Assembly: GCA_956465555.1 (NCBI GenBank) | Contig: OY101115.1 | Coordinates: forward strand, 1,984,001 to 2,048,000 | From: Nitzschia sp. pyKryTriq1 | Taxonomy: Eukaryota > Bacillariophyta > Bacillariophyceae > Bacillariales > Bacillariaceae | Length of the DNA: 64,000 nt | Direction of reading: 5' to 3' | Part shown: in pieces, positions 57,453 to 64,000 of the stretch | How the letters are laid out: each line of letters starts with the position of its first letter | Numbering within the stretch: position 1 is the stretch's first letter | Notes under the pieces: generated by a model | Told to the model about the DNA's origin: nothing | Databases searched by the model: none | The model's input: the letters and a program-made list of their open reading frames with translations, nothing else | Program-made: the position numbers and the translations under genes

Positions 57453-59081
57453 ATGACAGTTGTAGAGAGACCAATGCTATCCAGCCAATCTGGAGAAGAA
57501 ATCGACTACGGATCACCCGACGCATTTTTTGTCTTCATCGTGGGCAACTGCGAAGAATGGCCCGAAAACCGAGTGGAACAAGGCGACATTGCACTGTACG
57601 ATGAATACCTCGCAGCTGGCGTGCCACCCGATCAGATTGTATATGTCAAAGATAGAAAGACAACCAACAAAAACTGTGAGAAGCAGCTGTTGGCGTTTCT
57701 CAAGCGCACGCGCCCTCTTTCTACCTTGGTCTTCTATTACGGTGGCCACGGGGAACCGACCGGTTTCCACACTCAGAAAGCCGAGTGGAGCTACCAAGAC
57801 GTGACGAGCATTATTGAAAGTTATTTTCAGGGAGAACGTGTGATCTATTTGTTGGATTGTTGTGCCTCAGGAAACCTGGCGAGATGGCTATCCCCACCCT
57901 ACACCGTCTCGAAACAGTACGTATCTTTATCGAATGCTCCACCCTTCGTCGAGGCCAGCGACGACGGCGAAGAGTGGGTTCTGACTCTTGCTTGGATCCG
58001 GGGTATGCGATGTAGCGACGGGAATCTTCCGCTTGCTCGTGTGATTGAATGTGCCACCGATCGGATGGCACAGGTGCTGGGTGATCAAGCTACGACGTAT
58101 GTCAGTGCAGGAGTGGATTGCACTCGGGGCGATTGGATGCCCAGGCGTCAACCCGAAGATATCACTGGCACTCTGGACTGGAACAAACTTGAGAATCACA
58201 TTCCCAAGGATGCGAGAGTCACCTCTAGATGGTCGGTGGGGAACTGCGTCTTCTACAAGCATCCCGGTGGCCCGTTCAAGCCTGGATCTGAGTACCTGCC
58301 GCCTGGATGGCTTTCGGCAACTATACTTGCCGAGAGCGATGATGATGGGTCGGTACAGTTGCAGGTTTTCTATCCTATGAACAATCTAAAATGGAAGGTT
58401 GAAACCCCGCGTAGCCAGCTCATGAATGACTTTTACATGGGTCAAATGTGGATGCTTCCGGATGAATTCGAAAAGGCACAATGTGTGCTAGCTAGAAACT
58501 TCAAATATCTTGACTATTCCCTCGAGGCCAATACAATGGTCAAGGCTTGCGACAAGAAGGACGGTGAAGTTTATCCCGCAAGAGTCTTAGATTGGAGGTA
58601 TTTTGACTGGGAGGCCTACCTCGATTCCGACGACTGCAATCAAGAGGCTCCTTTTGGAGCCCATGTTCCCATTCAATGGCTGCACAAAGATGACACGGCC
58701 TTGATCCCGGTACAAACTATTTCGAGTCCAAGTGTCACAGAGCGGGTATTTTTGGATGATTCCTCAGAATCGTCGGCGTCAATCAAAGGAAACGAAGAAG
58801 CGTTATCCCGCAGGGCATTGGTGTGGAGTATCGAGTCCAGCGGGAAAACCATTTGCGATGCTCGAAAAGTAGGCTCCAAGCTGTCGGCTTTCTGGCCAGA
58901 AGATGAAGAGTGGTATGGTGTGAAGCCTTTGGATCCGAGCACCGTGCCACTGAAAGTCTTGGCATCTCATGCCAAGTTCACTCTCAAAGGCGAATACTGC
59001 CCCCTCGCGTACGACGACGGTGAAGTGCATCTTTCACCGATGTTCTATGTCCAGAAACGAAAGGCCCGTCCGTGCTGTTGA
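57453..59081 (+). CDS. Caspase-like peptidase (C14 fold) with Tudor-like C-terminal domains
   Basis: This is a single-exon protein of 542 residues; an upstream stop fixes the first possible ATG. Residues about 25-145 are a caspase/metacaspase p20-like fold: AFFVFIVGNCEEWPENRVEQ, DEYLAAGVPPDQIVYVKD, the His motif LVFYYGGHGE and the Cys motif VIYLLDCCASGN. The catalytic His-Cys pair is present. A helper subdomain follows (about 170-225: NLPLARVIECATDRMA, then TYVSAGVDC). The C-terminal half contains Tudor-like barrels: WSVGNCVFYKHPG with WLSATILAESDD near 255-300, a second near 365-425, and a third, VGSKLSAFWPEDEEWYGVKP with YDDGEVHLSPMF, at the end. Such barrels bind methylated ligands in chromatin or RNA proteins. 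A caspase-like enzyme tied to such readers is unfamiliar to me, and the role is unknown. Confidence 0.8.
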   Translation: MTVVERPMLSSQSGEEIDYGSPDAFFVFIVGNCEEWPENRVEQGDIALYDEYLAAGVPPDQIVYVKDRKTTNKNCEKQLLAFLKRTRPLSTLVFYYGGHGEPTGFHTQKAEWSYQDVTSIIESYFQGERVIYLLDCCASGNLARWLSPPYTVSKQYVSLSNAPPFVEASDDGEEWVLTLAWIRGMRCSDGNLPLARVIECATDRMAQVLGDQATTYVSAGVDCTRGDWMPRRQPEDITGTLDWNKLENHIPKDARVTSRWSVGNCVFYKHPGGPFKPGSEYLPPGWLSATILAESDDDGSVQLQVFYPMNNLKWKVETPRSQLMNDFYMGQMWMLPDEFEKAQCVLARNFKYLDYSLEANTMVKACDKKDGEVYPARVLDWRYFDWEAYLDSDDCNQEAPFGAHVPIQWLHKDDTALIPVQTISSPSVTERVFLDDSSESSASIKGNEEALSRRALVWSIESSGKTICDARKVGSKLSAFWPEDEEWYGVKPLDPSTVPLKVLASHAKFTLKGEYCPLAYDDGEVHLSPMFYVQKRKARPCC

Positions 59082-59458
59082 GATGTCAATGTCGTGATTA
59101 AAGGATATGGAGCTGGTGGGGTGACGCTATTGAATCATCATCACGTTGGTTGAGTAGGAAATAGAAATATTTTTGGATTACGAACAACTGTTTTAGTTTA
59201 CATCGGAAAGCAAACATACTGAATGTAGTAGTAGTAGTAGTAGTTATTGTTGGTTGGTCTCGAGAGCATTGGTGATCTATGGAGTATCTGGGAAAAATGG
59301 AGGTGCTCTATCGTGCGCAGTGGCTGTTCACAAGAGTGTACATGTGGTGAACGTCAGTTCATTGTTGTTGTTGTTGTTGTTGTTTTGTGGAGGGTTTGTT
59401 TTCATCGCGGGTCAGCGGTTGGACTTCTCAGGGCACTTGGTGGTGGTGGTGGTGGGCT
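59082..59458. other. Convergent spacer with GTT and GTA repeats
   Basis: GTA/TAG repeats lie at about 59226-59243 and a (GTT)n run at about 59360-59384. No gene is supported. Confidence 0.5.
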
Positions 59459-60274
59459 CTATCCTTCTTGAGGCACGGCTACCAAGTTCGCAGTTCCGAG
59501 AAGCACTTGTGCACCACGAGGCAAAGTCTTTGACCATACCAAGCCCTTTGTGGTGCAGAAAAGGTCGTTCTGGAGCTCCAATACTTCGTCTTCTTCAGGG
59601 ACCTGCTGCATGGCTTTAACAGGCTGCAGCCAGTATTTCTCAGCCGCAAGATAGGCGTTTCTGTAATGAAGTGCCTTCATGAGAGGATTAGGATGAGCTT
59701 GGTATTTTTCGAGTTCTTCATCTTTTTCCTTGAGCGCTTCGGCTGCCCTCTCGAGGACATTCTTCTTTTGCTCTCTGGCATAAGCCAAAGTCTCTTTAGT
59801 CCAAATGGGGAAGCTAAGATAGACCCTTCCGGCGGACAAAGAGGCGTCGTTACGCTTATAATCTTCGGGGATCTCGAATCCACAGAGAAGAGCACCTGCA
59901 GGCGCGTCTTTTTTCCAGACTAGCTCCCAGCAACCCTTCATTGCCTTGACGAGCTTGGATCCTGTGAGAGATACAAATTCACCTGGTTTCACAAGGTCCA
60001 GCTTGCGGGAGCCACTGGATAGCTTGGGATGAGGGCCATTCTCGCCTGGCATGGCAACATGCTCGTAGTCGGCGTGAGCATGGTGGAGATCAACCGTCAT
60101 TCCTGTGATTGCCAGGCGAGAGTTATCTCCTTCTTGGCCAATGTCTAAGTTGATGGAGATTTTCTGGGTTTTCTGGGCATCGGCCATGGCTTTGAGACCT
60201 GCCTTGGCCGATGGCTCCATGAGAAAGCCATTAGCAGCCACTGCAAACAACACGGTGGAGAAGAAATACTTCAT
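59459..60274 (-). CDS. Secreted protein of unknown family (paralog B)
   Basis: This 271-residue protein is colinear with the product of the gene at 54347. The signal peptide is MKYFFSTVLFAVAANGFLM. The shared block includes YEHVAMPGENGPHPKLSSG, KGCWELVWKKDAPAGALLCG, GFEIPEDYKRNDA, LSFPIWTKETLA, HYRNAY and LQNDLFCTTKGLVWSKTLP. A charged helix (KKNVLERAAEALKEKDEELE) lies in the same place. About half of residues match across the block, so the two share an ancestor, but several unrelated genes lie between them. The A-N-G-F junction is less plastid-like than paralog A. A TGACGTCA palindrome lies about 180 bases upstream of its start. Confidence 0.78.
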   Translation of the reverse strand: MKYFFSTVLFAVAANGFLMEPSAKAGLKAMADAQKTQKISINLDIGQEGDNSRLAITGMTVDLHHAHADYEHVAMPGENGPHPKLSSGSRKLDLVKPGEFVSLTGSKLVKAMKGCWELVWKKDAPAGALLCGFEIPEDYKRNDASLSAGRVYLSFPIWTKETLAYAREQKKNVLERAAEALKEKDEELEKYQAHPNPLMKALHYRNAYLAAEKYWLQPVKAMQQVPEEDEVLELQNDLFCTTKGLVWSKTLPRGAQVLLGTANLVAVPQEG

Positions 60275-60884
60275 GTTCAGAATAGAAAAAAGATTATGGC
60301 TTGGCCAATGCGGATACCAAAAAAGTGGAAGAAATGAAACAGGATGCCGACGATGGTATCGTATTTGATGGCAGTGAGCAGTGAGATGTGCGTTGTCACG
60401 ATGATGGCAGTGTTCTTAGAACTTTCGAAAGTGATGTCTCCGTTGCACCATGACGTCACTCCGTAGGAAACATGTAGAAACCTACGAGAGTCGAAATTCT
60501 TTCTCCTCCGAGGCGCGCCGAAAAAGTGTGACGCGCGAGACCGAAACACCACCTCACAAAAATCGACTCATCATTTTCTCATTTTTGTTGGTCCGCCAGA
60601 AACGTGTCAGACGACTAGGTACTCATACTCGTAAACGACGACACGAACGACGAAGACTCCTCCCTCATCCCCTCCCCCGAAGGCCAAGCAAAGGTATGTT
60701 ATTGTGTTTCATAGCAGTGTACTAGAGTATGTAATATTCGACTTGCACAATGGATATAAGAGAGAAATTGCCTCATTCCCATTCTATGCTCTTCGTTTCT
60801 TCGGTGTCAGTCGATCTTCTATCATTTCTCTATCCTAGTAGTCTACGATCGTTGTCTAGTAGCCATTCCTAGATTGGTTGTTTT
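60275..60884. promoter_or_regulatory. Intergenic region, paralog B promoter side
   Basis: Minus-strand spacer: paralog B starts at its left edge and arginase ends at its right edge. It includes TGACGTCA at 60451-60458. A plus-strand Arg-rich frame here looks like chance. Nothing else is seen. Confidence 0.4.
60451..60458. promoter_or_regulatory. TGACGTCA (CRE-like) palindrome
   Basis: A perfect CRE/bZIP palindrome lies about 180 bases upstream of the paralog B start codon at 60274. A role is inferred from position only. Confidence 0.4.
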
Positions 60885-62229
60885 CTAGATAATGCTTTTG
60901 CCCATGAAGGATGTAATGAGTTGTAGTCCAAGTTCAAACGTCTCGTCGCCGCCTGCACCATGGCTAAGTGTTGGATTCAATTCCACAATTTCCGCACTCG
61001 AAAGGTTTCCACTCTGAGCGACGGCTTCGCCCACAAAGTGTGCCTCGCGGTATGTCAAGCCACCACGCACGGTGGTTCCAGTCGCAGGTGCCAACACAGG
61101 ATCGACGGCATCAATGTCATACGATAGGTGCAACGGCCGGTTGGGGTCGTCCTTAAATAGATGCTCAAAGGTCTTGTCCATGACTCCTCCAATGCCATAA
61201 TGATCAATATCATACATTGTAAAAGCTTTGATTCCCAATTCACGAATCCATCTTCTTTCCGTAGGATCGACATCACGAAGTCCAATGTACACGATCTGAT
61301 CCGGTGAAAGGCGGGGCGCGTCAATCAAAAATTCGAATCCTGGCAATGTCGAAAAGTCCACCGACTCGGTAGGATGGTCCATCAACAATCCAATAGGCAT
61401 CCCATGCATATTCCCACTTCCCGAAGTTGCTGGCGTATTCAAATCGGCATGCGCATCCACCCAAATAACTCCTACATTCGGTCGTACCCGCAAAATTCCG
61501 GACAGAGAACCCACTCCAATCGAGTGGTCGCCTCCAAGCACCAACGGGAAACGCCCGTCGCGAATGGATTTTTCTACAGCATCAGCCAATTTGCTAGCAC
61601 CGTATCCCACAAGGGCACAATTCTTAGCATTGGGTGGGTCCCTCATATCGGGACTCACTTTATCCTTCATGTTGAAATCTAGATCAGGCAAATCCTCCAC
61701 TCGCCAGCCAAGGGATGTCAGCATGTTGAGCAATCCATTCTCGCGCAACAGTACAGGACCTGAATCCTAATAGAGATCCAACCGAGAACACAGGATGGTA
61801 TTAGACAACACCATGATGCATCTACTACTGCGAATATATGAATTGAGATTAACGTACCGTTCCAACATAGGGCTGCCCATATGTCATTGGTGCTCTACGG
61901 GTAGGTAGAGCGACAAACAAGAAGAGGAACACGAAGAAATGATGATATGAGACGTTTTTGCTGAATTCCGTGGCATGGCATGGCATGTCATCCTATCATC
62001 ATGACCCTGTAGTTGATTCTTACCCGATCACAGAGGTTGTACGAGGATACTGACAGTGCTTGAAAGTTGTCTCGCTCGAGGGCAGCATTTTATCTTCCAC
62101 GTTTCCAATTCCCGAGCCTCCTTTCTTAGTATCGGGTCCAAACGCTGCCGAAAAGTGCGACTGAGCAAAGGTGACGACCCGAGACGATCGCGAACCTGGA
62201 GAAGACAGGGCATGCAAAAAGATGAACAT
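60885..62229 (-). CDS. Arginase-family ureohydrolase
   Basis: Three exons are inferred: 62229-62024, 61895-61859 and 61766-60885. The middle one is only 37 bases, with GT-AG introns of 128 and 92 bases. The join restores VIGAPMTYGQPYVGTDSG, matching the arginase opening VIGAP...G...GP. The product is about 374 residues. Manganese ligands are visible: VLGGDHSIG, WVDAHADLNTP and YDIDAVDP. GNMHGMPIG and GSGNMHGMP also fit arginase. It should cleave arginine to ornithine and urea; agmatinase is less likely because of the arginase-like start and GNMHGMP segment. The N-terminal 60 residues (FIFLHALSSPGSRSSRVVTF) are Ser/Arg-rich and could target mitochondria. A further upstream exon cannot be excluded, since a pyrimidine-AG site lies just inside. 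Confidence 0.9.
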
Positions 62230-62476
62230 ATATTCAGTGAGAACGCTCGGTTGCAGTGCAGCAGCATCATCCCTGTCGACCTACCTGGAAGCAGGCCAGA
62301 CCTGTTGCATCCACGCTGCAAAAGACAGGAGGTAAACATCATTTTAGATATAGATATACAACTCGTCGATATGACTGATGCCTGTAGTGTCATCGTCATT
62401 CGTGGTCAACACAACAGTCAACATCACACGATAAAGGGGCAAGCCATCAAACATCAACAAAAAGATCGGTTCTCAC
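62230..62476. other. Arginase 5' side and fossil boundary
   Basis: This short spacer contains possible untranslated or extra exon sequence for arginase on the minus strand (ATGCAACAG...|GTAGGT near 62285-62315). No independent gene is recognised. Confidence 0.35.
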
Positions 62477-62848
62477 GTGCTACTGAGAGAGCTCGGGTGT
62501 TCGAATATCTACATCGAGCGTCCACGGAACGACGGACGAACGCGACCAGCGTTCACGATTACGCAAACCCGCGCATGTCACACGATTGGATCACGCACGA
62601 CCCCAGGATTCATTCTAAGACGATCGGAGGCGATCTATGATCCTCCAAGAAACTGTATGTACTATCATGAGGCGATGAGGCAACCGGACTGGAAGCACTT
62701 TCAGCAGGCGATGGAATTGGAAATCGAGCAACAAGTGGCCGGGGGCATATACCGTTACGTCAAACGAACCAAAGTTCCAGAGGGAGCCACTATACTGCCC
62801 GCAGTGTGGCAGCTACGACGCAAGCGCAAGCCCCCGGCTCCGACTTGA
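62477..62848 (+). mobile_element. Fossil Ty1/copia polyprotein fragment
   Basis: The recognisable part (about 62640-62845) matches the boundary between integrase and reverse transcriptase in copia polyproteins: YYHEAMRQPDWKHFQQAMEL, then VPEGATILPAVWQLRRKRKP. It is a short, broken piece of one gene. No full reverse transcriptase, capsid gene or paired long terminal repeats are seen nearby. Copia elements of this kind are common in diatoms. Its age cannot be told from one fragment. Confidence 0.75.
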
Positions 62849-63339
62849 AACACCTCCGAAAGCTGATTGATGGTCTAAAATTCTGCACCACTGTTGGCAG
62901 CAATCGTCGCATCCGTGGCACCAATTTCCTCCAACGGGCCTTCACCGATGCTCTGACAAACGAGGACACTTTCCTCACCGTTCTCGTCACTTCTACGAAT
63001 TGGAATTTCTCGTCTCCTTTTTGGGCCGGCCACAACACCGACGAATTGGCAACTATGTCAGGTCCCGGCCAAGTACCACCCTCGTCCTGTTTCTCGTCCG
63101 CCCAGAGTACCACTACTCTCCTGGCGCACGCCAGCAACCTTCCCTTCGGCGATCCCTTTGACATCGGAAAATGCCCCCTCGCGGTCCAAGAACGTTTCCA
63201 ACAATACGATGTTTCAGTCAACATTATCCCATCGGGTAACATGACTCAATATGCCGACCCCACTGGTTTGAAATCCAAATTCTACCGGAACACCCACTTT
63301 CTCGGGAAGCGGGTCATCCTTCAAAACGGCGCCCCATGA
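62806..63339 (+). other. Uncharacterised open frame next to the copia fossil
   Basis: A plus-strand frame of 177 codons without a nearby ATG at its head encodes LKHLRKLIDGLKFCTTVG, TNWNFSSPFWAGHNTDELAT, QYDVSVNIIPSGNMTQYADP and FYRNTHFLGKRVILQNGAP. It reads like real protein but matches no family I know. Since it abuts a copia remnant it may be part of an element or a gene fragment interrupted by one. I cannot decide. Confidence 0.35.
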
Positions 63340-63438
63340 TCGCACGATACCACAAATTTCGCCCCCGAACCAAGTTCCTCAACAACAAGCTCTTTCACTT
63401 TCGAATCAATTCACCCAATTGGAACCTACGACCAACCG

Positions 63439-63684
63439 GTGGACATTCTGGATAAGGCGGGGATGTTCATGCCCACGACCCAGACGGCAAGCCTTGGCGA
63501 TTTGGGTGACCGTATTCGTATTTGGGCCTGTTGGGGTGGGGGAACTGTTGGGGTTGCCAACACCACTAAAGGTCTTCAATTCTACCAACTACCAGAGGGG
63601 CCACAAAGTTTACAAAATACCAAGGCTCAGGGATTAGCGCTTTTCAGCATTGTTTTGAATTTGGTTCTCCACCACGCTCCGTGA
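63439..63684 (+). other. Uncharacterised open frame
   Basis: An 81-codon frame with protein-like content (MFMPTTQTASLGDLGDRIRI, WACWGGGTVGVANTTKG) lies just beyond the frame ending at 63339. It may relate to that frame. No domain is recognised. Confidence 0.25.
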
Positions 63685-64000
63685 AACCAAATTCATTTCA
63701 CCGCACCGCTTGGACAAATAATGTCGCGCTTGTTTGACGGGTGGGCGGGAGTGGTGAAGGAGTCGTCGTCGTCGTCGCCGTCGTCGTCCCAAGTGCAAAA
63801 GTGTCAAAGGTCATACATGCGCACAACGCCATTATGCATGTCAAATAGAAAATGATGCCGTTGGAAGTTTGGTGCAAACCAAACCAAGTTTTACAATTCT
63901 TCAATTACACAACTCATTAGAGGTGAATAATTGTTGCAGAGATAGCCCAAGAGTGGAAATTGTGTGGGAAGATGAGTGGTGAGTTTCAAAGTTCCAAGAA
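63685..64000. other. Right end, no gene seen
   Basis: A CGTCGTCGTCGT trinucleotide tract lies at about 63760-63788. Only short, unsupported frames are present. Confidence 0.4.

Noticed and set aside
60450-60725. Arg-rich plus-strand frame
   Set aside because: It is composed of Arg/Lys/His-rich low-complexity residues in a promoter region, without a domain or conserved context.
1-64000. tRNA, rRNA or CRISPR array
   Set aside because: I found no convincing A/B-box pair with cloverleaf spacing, no rRNA core sequence and no regularly spaced direct repeats with unique spacers; a covariance-model scan would be needed to be sure.

Overview
The window looks like nuclear DNA of a photosynthetic stramenopile, most likely a pennate diatom. 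The evidence is of three kinds. Several proteins begin with a signal peptide followed by an A-F-V-P or A-A-F type junction, the bipartite plastid-targeting signal of diatoms (genes at 802, 1920, 15673, 24730 and 47591). Genes are dense with few, short GT-AG introns. Two paralogous cell-surface proteins have the layout of diatom silica-associated membrane proteins. I cannot name the species.

Layout, left to right. 0.8-8 kb: two plastid-directed proteins (one a DUF2237 protein), an OB-fold/methyltransferase fusion and the gamma-tubulin complex subunit GCP3. 8.1-10.3 kb: a secreted Cys-rich repeat protein. 10.6-11.4 kb: a fossil retroelement-type integrase fragment. 11.7-16.4 kb: a DEAD-box helicase with an N-terminal LYAR-like winged helix, a membrane-anchored unknown and a plastid-directed unknown. 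16.5-24.7 kb: divergent VPS72/YL1 and MOT1/BTAF1 genes. 24.7-36.4 kb: a plastid-directed unknown, an eight-exon PNUTS-like gene with two RRMs, a Sec20-like SNARE, a small complex I NDUFA3-like protein, a PAP2/sphingomyelin-synthase-like membrane protein, LSm8 and a three-exon NAD(H) kinase. 37.2-40.8 kb: a head-to-head pair of Cys/N/Q-rich type I membrane paralogs. 41.8-51.4 kb: ribosomal protein eL6, a large FAM13-like repeat protein, a one-helix LHC-like protein, threonine synthase and a 2-oxoglutarate oxygenase. 51.9-62.2 kb: isocitrate dehydrogenase with a C-terminal EF-hand, two dispersed paralogs of an unknown secreted family, a chymotrypsin-fold protease, a caspase-like protein with Tudor-like C-terminal modules, and arginase. 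62.5-63.7 kb: a Ty1/copia fossil fragment and uncharacterised open frames.

Most genes are ordinary housekeeping genes in mixed orientation, with no operon-like logic. The unusual parts are new domain combinations (caspase-like plus Tudor-like, PNUTS-like plus RRMs, OB-fold plus methyltransferase, winged helix plus DEAD-box, isocitrate dehydrogenase plus EF-hand), the silicanin-like divergent pair, and gene-flanking DNA rich in GTAC-centred palindromes and TGACGTCA sites. Exon boundaries were chosen by hand from GT-AG signals and reading-frame continuity; no alignment or search was possible. I recognised no tRNA, rRNA or CRISPR array.
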